From: GCA-2794515 sp034436155
GTDB taxonomy: Bacteria > Chloroflexota > Anaerolineae > Aggregatilineales > Phototrophicaceae
Assembly: GCA_034436155.1 (NCBI GenBank)
Contig: DAOTVP010000010.1
Coordinates: forward strand, 186,001 to 250,000
Direction of reading: 5' to 3'
Length of the DNA: 64,000 nt
Made by a program: the position numbers and the translations under genes. The notes under the pieces were generated by a model, which had not been told where the DNA came from, ran no database searches, and saw nothing but the letters and a program-made list of their open reading frames with translations. Below, piece after piece: positions 8,733 to 17,612 of this stretch. Positions within the stretch are counted from its first letter, which is position 1; every line of letters starts with the position of its first letter.

Positions 8733-9761
8733 GTGACGCAACCAACTACTGAAAGCCGTAAGGTAGACCATATCAAGATTAACCTAGAACGTGATGTTCA
8801 ATTTCCCAACCTCACCACAGGTTTAGAAAATTATGCGTTTATGCACCAAGCCCTGCCTGAACTCAATCTGAGCGAAATTAACAGCACGGTGTCGTTATTT
8901 GGTAAAACACTCAGCGCCCCTATCCTCATTTCATCGATGACAGGTGGCACAGATATGGCACAACGCATCAATACCAATTTGGCAGTAGCCGCCCAAACCC
9001 ACCGAATTGCAATGGGTTTGGGGTCTCAACGTGCCGCTATCGAAGATGCCAATTTAATTTATAGTTATGATGTTCGCAAAGTTGCACCAGATATTTTGCT
9101 GTTTGCCAATGTCGGCGCGGTGCAACTCAATTATGGTTATACATGGGAACACTGCCAACGAGCGGTGGATATGGTGCAAGCAGATGCGCTTATTTTGCAT
9201 TTTAATGTGTTGCAAGAAGCTGTTCAGCCCGAAGGCGACATCAATTTTGCGGGATTACTCAAAAAGGTCGAAGATGTGTGCAAGCATGTCAATGTCCCCG
9301 TCATTGCCAAAGAAGTGGGTTGGGGATTTTCTGAAAAAAATGCGCGAGATCTCGCCAATGCAGGTGTGTCTGCGATTGATGTAGCTGGTGCAGGTGGCAC
9401 ATCGTGGAGCGAAGTCGAGTATCATCGTGCGCCGACCGCGTTTCATGCCCGTGTCGCTCGGAGTTTTGCCGATTGGGGCATCCCCACCGCCGATGCTATC
9501 CAATATGCCGTGAATGGTGCGCCAAATCTACCCATCATCGCCAGTGGTGGTTTGCGCGATGGTGTGGATATTGCCAAATGTGTGGCGCTCGGCGCGAGTT
9601 TGGGCGGAATCGCTAGCACATTCCTCAAAGCCGCTCACGAATCGGTCGAGGCAGTTGACCAACTTATCCGCGAACTGACAGCACAAATTCGGATTGCTAT
9701 GTTGTGTAGCGGTGCTTCGACTATTGCCGAATTGCAAAAAACACCGCTCATCAAACGTTAG
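8733..9761 (+). CDS. fni: Type 2 isopentenyl-diphosphate delta-isomerase (FMN-dependent)
   Basis: Interconverts isopentenyl and dimethylallyl diphosphate for isoprenoid synthesis, using reduced FMN in the cytoplasm. The family marks are RKVDHIKI near the start, ISSMTGGTD, AMGLGSQRAA, and the FMN phosphate-binding IASGGLRDGVD near the C-terminus. The length, 342 residues, is standard. Translation starts at GTG 8733, 7 bases after GGAAAGGA. The stop overlaps the stop of the convergent HemW-like gene, so no terminator separates them. Confidence 0.95.
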   Translation: MTQPTTESRKVDHIKINLERDVQFPNLTTGLENYAFMHQALPELNLSEINSTVSLFGKTLSAPILISSMTGGTDMAQRINTNLAVAAQTHRIAMGLGSQRAAIEDANLIYSYDVRKVAPDILLFANVGAVQLNYGYTWEHCQRAVDMVQADALILHFNVLQEAVQPEGDINFAGLLKKVEDVCKHVNVPVIAKEVGWGFSEKNARDLANAGVSAIDVAGAGGTSWSEVEYHRAPTAFHARVARSFADWGIPTADAIQYAVNGAPNLPIIASGGLRDGVDIAKCVALGASLGGIASTFLKAAHESVEAVDQLIRELTAQIRIAMLCSGASTIAELQKTPLIKR

Positions 9762-10933
9762 ATAATCTCGCGGAAAATCATGTTGCTCAGCAACCTACCC
9801 TTTTGTGTGATACGAACACGGTCTGCGGTGATTTCGAGCAATCCATAATTGACAAATCGTTCAAACGTTTTGCCGTGCAAGGCTAGAAGATCTGTGGCAA
9901 AACGTTTTTTGAACGCCGATAACGATACCCCTTCTTGTATTAAACGTAGGCACATCATCAGTGTGTCGGCAATTTCTTCTTCTTGGGTTAATTTTTGGGC
10001 ATCTACAACCGCAGGCGTATGCGGAAACACATAATTGCTACCCACCCCGTCATTCATGGCTTTGATATATCGCTGGGGTGATAAAATAGTGACATACCGT
10101 ATGCCATTGGCAAAACCATGTGCGCCCGGACCTAAGCCAACATAGGGCGCGTTGTACCAGTATTGTAAATTGTGTCGGCACGCATAACCTTGTTTTGACC
10201 AATTGCTGATTTCATATTGTTCATATCCCGCGTTATTTAAGTAATCCGTTGCAAAGTCGTACATATCGGCGGTCAGGTCATCATCGGGCATGGGCAACGA
10301 GCCATAATCTACTCGTGATTTTAGAGGTGTCCCCTCTTCAAGTGTGAGCGCATACAAAGAAACATGTTCGGGATTGAGCGATATGGCTTGTGAGAGGCTT
10401 TTTTTCCATGTTTGCAGGGTTTGATGTGGAAATCCATAGATGAGGTCAAGATTGATATTATCAAACCCCGCCTCACGCGCAAGTTGCATGGCATGAACCA
10501 CCGCTTGGTTATCATGCCGACGGTCAAATAGAACCAATTCGTCTTGATTTGCAGATTGCATCCCAATGCTCATCCGATGAATACCAAGTTGATGAAGTTC
10601 TTTCAGATACGGCAGTGTCAAATCATTCGGATTGGCTTCTGTCGAAATTTCGATATGAGCTGACCAATGAAATCCTCTTTTCAGCACCGAAAGTAATTGC
10701 TCAAACTGGTTTGCAGAGAGCAAGGTCGGCGTGCCACCACCGAAATAAATACTTCCCACCGATTGATATGGATTGTTTTGGGCAATGATATTGATTTCAG
10801 TAGTCAGTGCCGATACAAATTCGGGGATGAGTATTTCGAGATTGGTGTAAGTATTAAAGGCACAATAGGTACATTTGGTAGAACAAAATGGGATATGGAG
10901 GTAAATCGAAAGAGTTTCTGAATTTAGAGTCAT
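9758..10933 (-). CDS. hemW: HemW-like radical SAM protein (coproporphyrinogen III oxidase-related heme chaperone)
   Basis: A 391-residue radical SAM protein. The [4Fe-4S] ligands are Cys17, Cys21 and Cys24 in CSTKCTYC, preceded by the HemN/HemW-type YLHIPF. YFGGGTPTLL and the ISTEANPNDLT stretch are also typical, and the C-terminal HemN domain ends in a short winged-helix-like region. The absence of a HemN N-terminal extension and of the extra cysteine favours HemW, which binds heme and hands it to respiratory proteins, over true HemN. The gene stands alone and faces fni, with its stop overlapping that of fni. Confidence 0.88.
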   Translation of the reverse strand: MTLNSETLSIYLHIPFCSTKCTYCAFNTYTNLEILIPEFVSALTTEINIIAQNNPYQSVGSIYFGGGTPTLLSANQFEQLLSVLKRGFHWSAHIEISTEANPNDLTLPYLKELHQLGIHRMSIGMQSANQDELVLFDRRHDNQAVVHAMQLAREAGFDNINLDLIYGFPHQTLQTWKKSLSQAISLNPEHVSLYALTLEEGTPLKSRVDYGSLPMPDDDLTADMYDFATDYLNNAGYEQYEISNWSKQGYACRHNLQYWYNAPYVGLGPGAHGFANGIRYVTILSPQRYIKAMNDGVGSNYVFPHTPAVVDAQKLTQEEEIADTLMMCLRLIQEGVSLSAFKKRFATDLLALHGKTFERFVNYGLLEITADRVRITQKGRLLSNMIFREII

Positions 10934-10949
10934 TTTTTCATCCGATAAG

Positions 10950-10977
10950 TTGCAGTTCGTTCAGTCTGATATATAAT
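10950..10977 (+). promoter_or_regulatory. Candidate sigma-70 promoter of the kinase/phosphatase/chaperone operon
   Basis: TTGCAG (10950-10955), a 16-base spacer and a perfect TATAAT (10972-10977). Transcription would start near 10984, about 50 bases before the kinase gene. The same TTGCAG -35 form appears in the cysteine desulfurase promoter (60921-60949). Confidence 0.6.
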
Positions 10978-11035
10978 TTAATAAAGGACAGACAACCTAA
11001 TGTTTGTTATCATTCATTTATCATCATATTGTTAG

Positions 11036-12991
11036 ATGGAAATAATGCCAATGCCAGAAACGACACAGTTTGGGAATATTGAAGAGTTTGGTGGAAATGA
11101 GGGTGCGCTAAAAGCGAATACCATCCTCATGGCACGTTATAGAGTAATGGGACAATTGGGCGGTGGCGGACAAGGGGCGGTTTATCAGGCACGCGATCTC
11201 AACTTCCCAGATGCCAAACGCCTAGTGGCTATCAAAGAAATGCACTATGCCTCTGGAGATCCTGCGATGCGGGCGCAATCGCTGGCGGCGTTCCAACGAG
11301 AGGCAAATATCCTTGCTACGCTATCTCATCCAGCAATTCCGAAGATTTTCGATTTCTTCGACCAAAATAATCGTGCTTATTTAGTGATGGAATTCATCAA
11401 TGGGAGCGATTTGGAATTGCTCCTGAATAAGACCAAAGAATTGCCTATTGATAAAATTTTGGAATGGGCTGTGGATTTATGTGATGTACTCGATTATCTC
11501 CATAAAACCGAGCCAGAACCCATTATTTTCCGTGATGTGAAGCCAGCGAATATCATGATAGATAATCATGGTAAAGTACGGCTGATTGATTTTGGTATCG
11601 CCAAAGTGTTTGTCAGTGGGGTCAAAAATACCATGATCGGTACAGAAGGTTATTCTGCACCTGAACAATACAAAGGCGATGTGAATCCCCTGAGCGATAT
11701 TTATAGTCTCGGTGCAACTTTACATCATATCATCACACGAAAAGACCCACGCCTCGAACCACCATTTAGTTTTAACGAGCGCCCACTGGTGAATTTCAAT
11801 ACCAAAGTGCCACCAAGTCTACAGGCTGTTTTAGATAAAGCCCTGGCGATGAATCCTGCCGATAGATATCAGAGCTGTGCCGAAATGAAAGAGGCTTTTT
11901 TGGCGGTCAAATATCGGGCGCTTATCCCAAATGATAATGCAGGTGGGACACGGGCGATGAATTCACCTGGTACCAGTTTCTTTGAAGGTGCTGAATTTGA
12001 TACCATTAAAGGTAAAATAGAGCCTCGTTGGAAATTCAAATGCGAAGACGAAATTCGTGCAAGCCCAACGGTATTGAACAACATCGCTTATTTTGGATCT
12101 TATGATACCAATATGTGGGCGGTTAATCTTGAAGACGGCACATTCAAATGGAAATATGCTACCAGTGGCGGTATTGCCTCATCACCCTTTGCCGATAGTG
12201 GCACGGGATTGGTCTTTTTTGGATCTGAAGATGCCAATTTTTATGCGCTAAATGCTATCACGGGCAAGATTACATGGTCGCATACCACCGGTGGACGTAT
12301 CCGAAGCGCCCCAACAGTTGCTCATGAAAGTGTATTTTTTGGGAGCGATGATGGACGTATATATGCGATTGCGGCGGCAAATGGTCGCCAGCTATGGGAA
12401 TATGATATGGGCGCACCAATTCGCCTAAAACCTTATATCACTGATGAACTCGTGATTGTTGGCTCAGAATCGGGTGAGATTGTCGGGCTGGAATTATCTG
12501 GCAACCGCAAATGGAATTATCGCCTGCGCCGTGCTGTAACCTCATCCCCATCGGTAGATACCGTTGAAGGTGTGGGGTATGTTGGCTCTTCAGATGGTTA
12601 TTTGTATGCTTTAGATATGAGTAATGGCTATAGTATGTGGCGTTTCCGTACTGGCGGACCGATTATTTCCAGTGTTGCTATTGACGGGTCAACTTTGTTT
12701 TTCGGATCGGCAGATTGCAATTTCTATGCCATTAACTCTGAAAATGCAAAAGAGAGATGGCGTTTCACATGCGAAAAACCGATTGTTGGGTCGCCTGTTG
12801 TCCATAACGGCTATGTCTATTTTGGTGGGACAGATGGTATATTCTATTGCTTAGAATCTAAGACGGGCAAAGAAATTTGGAAATTCGAGACAGGTAACGC
12901 CATTACAGCACAACCGTGCATTGTGGACAAAGATAGAATCATCTTGGTTGCTTCTATGGATCATACGCTTTACGCAATACCACTTGTCTAA
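11036..12991 (+). CDS. Ser/Thr protein kinase with C-terminal 8-repeat PQQ-like beta-propeller
   Basis: A 651-residue soluble kinase. The glycine loop GGGGQG is at 42-47 and the VAIK lysine follows. The catalytic loop is FRDVKPANIM (Asp167), with Phe replacing the usual His of HRD. DFG is at 185-187 and the APE-like motif is APEQ. From about residue 325 there are eight repeats of the form (S/A)P-x-V...FGS-x-D-x-x-x-YA-(L/I)...G-x-x-W-x-(F/Y), which would close an eight-bladed propeller. No transmembrane helix separates kinase and propeller, unlike PknB/PknD types. A second ATG at 11045 has a closer GGA and may be the real start. It is the first gene of an operon with PP2C, J-VWA and FHA proteins. 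The ligand of the propeller is unknown. Confidence 0.93.
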   Translation: MEIMPMPETTQFGNIEEFGGNEGALKANTILMARYRVMGQLGGGGQGAVYQARDLNFPDAKRLVAIKEMHYASGDPAMRAQSLAAFQREANILATLSHPAIPKIFDFFDQNNRAYLVMEFINGSDLELLLNKTKELPIDKILEWAVDLCDVLDYLHKTEPEPIIFRDVKPANIMIDNHGKVRLIDFGIAKVFVSGVKNTMIGTEGYSAPEQYKGDVNPLSDIYSLGATLHHIITRKDPRLEPPFSFNERPLVNFNTKVPPSLQAVLDKALAMNPADRYQSCAEMKEAFLAVKYRALIPNDNAGGTRAMNSPGTSFFEGAEFDTIKGKIEPRWKFKCEDEIRASPTVLNNIAYFGSYDTNMWAVNLEDGTFKWKYATSGGIASSPFADSGTGLVFFGSEDANFYALNAITGKITWSHTTGGRIRSAPTVAHESVFFGSDDGRIYAIAAANGRQLWEYDMGAPIRLKPYITDELVIVGSESGEIVGLELSGNRKWNYRLRRAVTSSPSVDTVEGVGYVGSSDGYLYALDMSNGYSMWRFRTGGPIISSVAIDGSTLFFGSADCNFYAINSENAKERWRFTCEKPIVGSPVVHNGYVYFGGTDGIFYCLESKTGKEIWKFETGNAITAQPCIVDKDRIILVASMDHTLYAIPLV

Positions 12992-13020
12992 TATCGCTTA
13001 ATATCAGGAGTCACATCATC

Positions 13021-14061
13021 ATGGATTTATTTCGTAAAATGTTTGGTAAAACAAGCGAAGAAGCAACTAACAAAGAGATGGTTAAGCCTCAAAAATCGGT
13101 CGCCGTAGACCAACCAGAAATCATGACAGATGCGCCACAGAATCATGATACTAAAGCTGTAGCAGATGTTGAGGGAATAGACCCGACAACACAACCCGTC
13201 AGTGTTCCACCGCCGTCACCGAAAACAGTATCACCACCGCAACCTATCAGTGATTATGTGACTCAGCAATTGGCATCTGATATGTTAACAACCAGCAACA
13301 GTAGTTATATCACCTTTGGGCAATCTTCAGATGTTGGATTGGTTCGCTCCAATAACCAAGATGCTACGATGTCTTTTTTCTTTACCAGCAATACAGCCGA
13401 TGAACGCCCTGATTTTGGGGTATTTGTTGTTGCCGATGGTATGGGTGGGCATCATGACGGCGAGAAGGCATCGGCGTTAGCCACTAAAACAGTCATACAG
13501 CATCTTATTCAAAATGTATATATGCCTATTCTCACGGGAATCGGCGAAGTCCCACCGATTAGTGAAATGATGGTTGCCGCCGTTCAAAAAGCCAACAGTG
13601 ATATTATTAAGCACGTTCCCGAAGGCGGGACAACTGTAACGGCTGTGAGTGTATTGGGGGATTTAGCCTACATTGCCCATGTTGGCGATAGTCGGGCATA
13701 TCTCATCACAAAAGACAACATTGAGCAAATCACACGCGATCACTCACTGGTTCAACGTCTTATCGAACTTGACCAAATTACCCAAGACGAAGTACATGAC
13801 CATCCACAAAAAAATGTTTTGTATCGTGCGCTTGGGCAGAATGATAATGTTGAAGTCGATATTAGCACGCGACGTTTACCCCATAATTCGCGCTTGCTGA
13901 TTTGTAGTGATGGTCTATGGGGATTAATCACCGAAAAAGACTTATTCGAGATTGCTATGAACAACCAAGACCCACAACAAGCCTGCGAAAAATTGGTTGC
14001 TTTGGCAAGCTCAAATGGTGGAACAGATAATATCACTGTCGTCCTCTTAAAGATTTCGTGA
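13021..14061 (+). CDS. PP2C-family protein Ser/Thr phosphatase
   Basis: A 346-residue cytoplasmic phosphatase. The first 95 or so residues are Pro/Thr-rich and look disordered. The catalytic domain follows with all the PP2C metal motifs: VGLVRSNNQD, VVADGMGGHHDGE, VGDSRAYLI, TRDHSLV, ICSDGLWGLI and GGTDNITVVLL. It presumably reverses phosphorylation by the kinase encoded 29 bases upstream. The J-domain/VWA gene begins 15 bases downstream. The metal ligands are intact, so activity is expected. The N-terminal tail could act as a docking or regulatory segment. Confidence 0.95.
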   Translation: MDLFRKMFGKTSEEATNKEMVKPQKSVAVDQPEIMTDAPQNHDTKAVADVEGIDPTTQPVSVPPPSPKTVSPPQPISDYVTQQLASDMLTTSNSSYITFGQSSDVGLVRSNNQDATMSFFFTSNTADERPDFGVFVVADGMGGHHDGEKASALATKTVIQHLIQNVYMPILTGIGEVPPISEMMVAAVQKANSDIIKHVPEGGTTVTAVSVLGDLAYIAHVGDSRAYLITKDNIEQITRDHSLVQRLIELDQITQDEVHDHPQKNVLYRALGQNDNVEVDISTRRLPHNSRLLICSDGLWGLITEKDLFEIAMNNQDPQQACEKLVALASSNGGTDNITVVLLKIS

Positions 14062-14076
14062 TAGGAATGATGTCTT

Positions 14077-15615
14077 ATGTCTACAGAAAAGAATCCCTAT
14101 AAGATACTCGGCATACCAGAAGATGCAAGCACCGAGGATATTAAGGCTGTATATCGCAAGATCGCACGCCGTTTACATCCCGATGTGAATCCGAATAATG
14201 CCGCGGCGCAATCACAATTTCAAGAGGTGAGCAATGCCCATGAATTACTCACCAACGCCTCGCGTAAAGCCGCATTTGACCTGACACTCAAGACTAAAAA
14301 AGCCGATGGAGATTACTTTTTTACTTTCCAAGTGATAGAAAGTAAGACTGTGATTTATCCCTTAGCTGAACCCCAAGTGATTTATCTGTTGGCGGATATT
14401 CATCCCGACCCGCGTGCCAATGAGATTAAACAACGCGAAAGTCATTTGAACCTGACTTTAGTCTTAGACCAAAGTAATTCGATGACTGGCGCACGGATTG
14501 AACGGGTGAAGGTGGCGGCACACCAAATCATCGATATCCTGGGCGAAAATGATATTTTGTCTGTGGTTGTGTTCAATGACCGTGCCGAAATCATCATTCC
14601 TGCAACACGAGTTACAGATAAGCCATCTCTCAAGGCAAAAGTCAGTTTAATATCTCCGTCTGGCGGGACAGAAATTTTTCAGGGATTATCTGCGGGGATG
14701 AATCAGGTGAAGCAATATTTAGGACCGAAACTGGTCAATCATATCATCCTCCTCACCGATGGTCATACTTTCGGCGACCAAGATAAATGCCTCGAATTGG
14801 CGAGTAAAGCCGCATTAGACGGTGTTGGCATTAGTGCTATGGGTCTGGGTCATGATTGGAATGACCAATTTTTAGATGAACTGTCATCACGTACTGGCGG
14901 TGCATCAAGTTTCATCAGTTCCGTTGGCACAGTCGTTAAATTTATGAATGAGCATGTACGTAACCTGAGCAATTCTTTCGCAGAACGCATGTTACTTTCG
15001 GTTGCTACTGACCCCGATGTTCAACTGGAATCGGCATTCAAATTATCGCCTCATCCACAACCTCTCGCAATAGAAGGCGGGAACATCGTGTTGGGCGGGT
15101 TGCCCAAAAATCGCCCCATTTCGGTCTTATTGCAATTTCAAATCCCTGGTAATATGCCTGAGGGACAACGCCACTTCGCACGACTAACAGTGAGTGGCGA
15201 AATCTTGGCGAATACCAACCCACAATTTTATATGGTCAGAGATCCGATGTTTGAAATCTCTAAAGACACAAGCATCCGCCAAGATCCACCGACTTCTATT
15301 TTGGATGCCTTGAGCAAACTCACGCTGTATCGTCTACAAGAACGCGCACAAGAAGCACTCGATAAAGGTGATATTAACGCGGCAACACGTCGATTAGAAA
15401 ATTTGGCAACTCGTCTGATAGAATTAGGTAAAACAGAGTTAGCCAATGAAGCCATGTCGGAAGCGAAACGAGTCAAAATGACGCACCAGTTATCAACTGG
15501 TGGACGAATGACAATTAAATATCAAACACGGCATCTTTTAGCAAATGAAACGGAACCCGCTTCCACTACTGAAATCAAGAACCCTACAGCATCTTTTCTG
15601 GAAAGTGAAAAATGA
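14077..15615 (+). CDS. J-domain/von Willebrand factor A fusion protein
   Basis: A 512-residue protein that starts with a complete J domain (residues 6-70, HPD at 34-36), the module that stimulates DnaK ATPase. A VWA domain follows from about residue 125 with an intact MIDAS: DQSNS at 131-135, the SGGTEIFQG threonine and LLTDG. A beta-rich segment and a helical C-terminus with TPR-like pairs (near ERAQEALDKGD) complete it. There is no glycine/phenylalanine or zinc-finger region, so it is not DnaJ. It sits in a kinase/phosphatase/FHA operon and its TGA overlaps the ATG of the FHA gene. The role is inferred: a metal-dependent adaptor that recruits Hsp70 to clients or partners under phosphorylation control. 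Confidence 0.9.
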   Translation: MSTEKNPYKILGIPEDASTEDIKAVYRKIARRLHPDVNPNNAAAQSQFQEVSNAHELLTNASRKAAFDLTLKTKKADGDYFFTFQVIESKTVIYPLAEPQVIYLLADIHPDPRANEIKQRESHLNLTLVLDQSNSMTGARIERVKVAAHQIIDILGENDILSVVVFNDRAEIIIPATRVTDKPSLKAKVSLISPSGGTEIFQGLSAGMNQVKQYLGPKLVNHIILLTDGHTFGDQDKCLELASKAALDGVGISAMGLGHDWNDQFLDELSSRTGGASSFISSVGTVVKFMNEHVRNLSNSFAERMLLSVATDPDVQLESAFKLSPHPQPLAIEGGNIVLGGLPKNRPISVLLQFQIPGNMPEGQRHFARLTVSGEILANTNPQFYMVRDPMFEISKDTSIRQDPPTSILDALSKLTLYRLQERAQEALDKGDINAATRRLENLATRLIELGKTELANEAMSEAKRVKMTHQLSTGGRMTIKYQTRHLLANETEPASTTEIKNPTASFLESEK

Positions 15616-16118
15616 CAACGTGTACTTATTGTGGACATAAAAACCGTACAGGATTATTATTTTGTGAGGAATGCGGGCATACGCCTCTTGAGGGTGCTAT
15701 AGATGCAACAGTGTCAACGAAACGCTTAGAAACCAGCTTAGGCGAGTTCTCTGCCCGTGCGACTTGGGGGTCTGCCAGCGTTGGTAAAATTTCATCGATT
15801 GTGATGCGTATTCGTGATGTCGCCGAGCCTGTCGTCTTGCAACTGAAAGACCGTATCGTCTTTGGGCGTTTAGAGCCAACCAGCCCCCGTCAACCTGATG
15901 TGGACTTAACACCATATGGCGCACTCGAAAAAGGCGTTTCGCGGGTACATGCCGCCATTGAACGCAGTGATGACGTTCTCACATTAATTGATATGGGCAG
16001 TGCCAATGGCACAAATTTGAATGGGCAACGCCTCACACCCAACCAACCGCGTGTATTGCGTGATGGCGATGAAATCCGCTTTGGTAAACTCATCGCTAAT
16101 CTTTATTTTCAAGTCTAA
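15612..16118 (+). CDS. Zinc-ribbon/FHA-domain protein
   Basis: A 168-residue protein with an N-terminal zinc ribbon (CTYC, then CEEC ten residues later). A linker and a C-terminal FHA domain follow, with FGRLE, SRVHAAI and SANGTNLNG, the residues that bind phosphothreonine. It is probably a reader of phosphorylation made by the kinase at the head of the operon. The start overlaps the J-VWA stop by ATGA, which suggests a stoichiometric complex. There is no membrane segment. Confidence 0.93.
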   Translation: MTTCTYCGHKNRTGLLFCEECGHTPLEGAIDATVSTKRLETSLGEFSARATWGSASVGKISSIVMRIRDVAEPVVLQLKDRIVFGRLEPTSPRQPDVDLTPYGALEKGVSRVHAAIERSDDVLTLIDMGSANGTNLNGQRLTPNQPRVLRDGDEIRFGKLIANLYFQV

Positions 16119-16136
16119 TCTGGAGATGATACATAC

Positions 16137-16382
16137 ATGATAAGCCTACTTTTACATATCGCAAATTCAGATCCTATTAAAGTAGATGTGGATGAAATGC
16201 CACAAATGCACGATACGATGATATTAGGTAAAAATCCGCGTGAACGCTCGGATAAAGAATTAACAATGTTCGATGAAGGCGTGACAACCGTCATTTTTCC
16301 GCTTTGGCGCATCAATTATATTCAAGTATTGCCTAGCCCAGATGATGAAATTGAATTCCCATTGCCGTTCCGTACAGATTGA
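16137..16382 (+). CDS. Small unknown protein of the kinase/chaperone operon
   Basis: An 81-residue acidic protein that I do not recognise. It starts with a short hydrophobic strand (ISLLLHIAN), has no cysteines and no helical membrane segment, and ends FPLPFRTD. It is preceded by CTGGAGATG and lies 18 bases after the FHA gene. Its stop is followed 11 bases later by the response regulator start. Compact spacing and codon use like its neighbours support a real gene. Confidence 0.7.
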   Translation: MISLLLHIANSDPIKVDVDEMPQMHDTMILGKNPRERSDKELTMFDEGVTTVIFPLWRINYIQVLPSPDDEIEFPLPFRTD

Positions 16383-16393
16383 GGATACGTATT

Positions 16394-17146
16394 ATGGCAT
16401 TACCAAAAACATCCAAGAACGCTCGTCATAATGCGTATCGCGTCTTGGTCGTAGATGACGAAATCCGAATGATAGGTTTCATTCGGATGAATCTCGAACT
16501 AGAGGGATATCAGGTGGTTGAAGCACATAATGGTTTAGAGGCATTAGAAGCCATCCGTACCAAATTACCCGATATCGTCTTGCTCGATGTCATGATGCCC
16601 GATTTAGACGGATTCGAGACGCTCCGTATGTTGCGCGAATTTTCGACAATTCCTGTTATCATGCTCACTGCAAAAGGCGAAGAAAATGATAAGGTGTATG
16701 GCTTAGAACTTGGTGCCGATGATTATATCACCAAACCTTTCGGACCGAGAGAGTTGTCGAGTCGTATCAAAGCCGTATTGCGTCGGGCAGAAATGCCGAG
16801 TAGCGCCCCTAGTCAAGCTATTTTACGAATTGACGACCGATTGCAAGTCGATTTTAATCGGCGCGAAGTCATTGTGAATGATAAACATATCAAATTGCGC
16901 CCAACCGAATATCGGTTACTCTATCATCTTATCGAAAACGCAGGATGGACAATTCCTCATGACCAAATTCTGGCGAAGGTCTGGGGATATGAATATCGAG
17001 ATGAAGCCCATTATGTGCGTCTTTATGTCAATTATCTGCGCGAAAAAATTGAGGAAGACCCCGCAAATCCCAAATATATCCTCACAGAACGCGGTGTTGG
17101 GTATCGCTTTATTGATTACAAAAGCCAAACAGAGCCAAAAGGATAA
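16394..17146 (+). CDS. OmpR/PhoB-type response regulator
   Basis: A DNA-binding regulator of about 250 residues. The receiver domain has VLVVDDE, the phosphoacceptor Asp65 in LLDVMMPDLDG, the MLTAKG threonine and the TKPFGP lysine. The winged-helix output domain has LRPTEYRLLYHLIE and KVWGYEYRDE followed by RGVGYRF. The start is ATG 16394 with GAGG nine bases ahead; a TTG at 16379 would add five residues. No sensor histidine kinase is in the window, so it is an orphan here. Its operon position suggests cross-talk with the Ser/Thr kinase, which is inference. Confidence 0.93.
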   Translation: MALPKTSKNARHNAYRVLVVDDEIRMIGFIRMNLELEGYQVVEAHNGLEALEAIRTKLPDIVLLDVMMPDLDGFETLRMLREFSTIPVIMLTAKGEENDKVYGLELGADDYITKPFGPRELSSRIKAVLRRAEMPSSAPSQAILRIDDRLQVDFNRREVIVNDKHIKLRPTEYRLLYHLIENAGWTIPHDQILAKVWGYEYRDEAHYVRLYVNYLREKIEEDPANPKYILTERGVGYRFIDYKSQTEPKG

Positions 17147-17151
17147 TCTCA

Positions 17152-17583
17152 ATGAGTGACAGCAAATTCGACCCGCTTAAATCTTTGGGCGAATTGCGCG
17201 ATAACCTCTCGCGTACCATTCAACACGGGATTCGTCAGGTATTGCCGAATACATACCCCGCTTTGGATATATACGAAAGTGCCGAAAATTTGGTTATCCA
17301 AACGGAAGCACTTATCGGTTTAGTAACCGATAAATTAGAGGTGAGTATCGAAGACAACACGTTGACGATTAAAGCGGAGACAAAAGCACCTGCCGATATT
17401 CCAGAAGGCGCTTATTTGCATCGTGAACGGGTTTTTGGGGCATTTGAACGCAGTATTAAGCTACCCAAGCCTGTTGTGGCAATTCACGCAAAATCAAGCC
17501 TCAAACAGCATATTCTGACTATCACAATCCCCGTTCACAAAGAGAAGTCTCAGATTGTAACCATTACATCCATTCAAGAGTAA
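17152..17583 (+). CDS. Hsp20/alpha-crystallin small heat-shock protein
   Basis: A 143-residue ATP-independent holdase. The N-terminus is helical (LKSLGELRDNLSRTIQ), then an alpha-crystallin domain from ALDIYES to the typical YLHRERVFGAFERSIKLP strand pair. The C-terminal tail ITIPVHKEK carries an IxI-like ITIPV segment. It starts five bases after the response regulator stop and is the last gene before a strong terminator. With the J-domain/VWA protein it makes the locus rich in chaperone functions. Confidence 0.93.
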   Translation: MSDSKFDPLKSLGELRDNLSRTIQHGIRQVLPNTYPALDIYESAENLVIQTEALIGLVTDKLEVSIEDNTLTIKAETKAPADIPEGAYLHRERVFGAFERSIKLPKPVVAIHAKSSLKQHILTITIPVHKEKSQIVTITSIQE

Positions 17584-17585
17584 AA

Positions 17586-17612
17586 CGAAGGGCAAAACGC
17601 CCTTCGCCTTTT
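17586..17612 (+). terminator. Intrinsic terminator after hsp20
   Basis: CGAAGGGC (17586-17593) and GCCCTTCG (17599-17606) form a perfect 8-base-pair stem with a 5-base loop, followed by CCTTTTA. It closes the 11036-17583 operon and may also work for the minus-strand gene ending at 17611. Confidence 0.88.
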
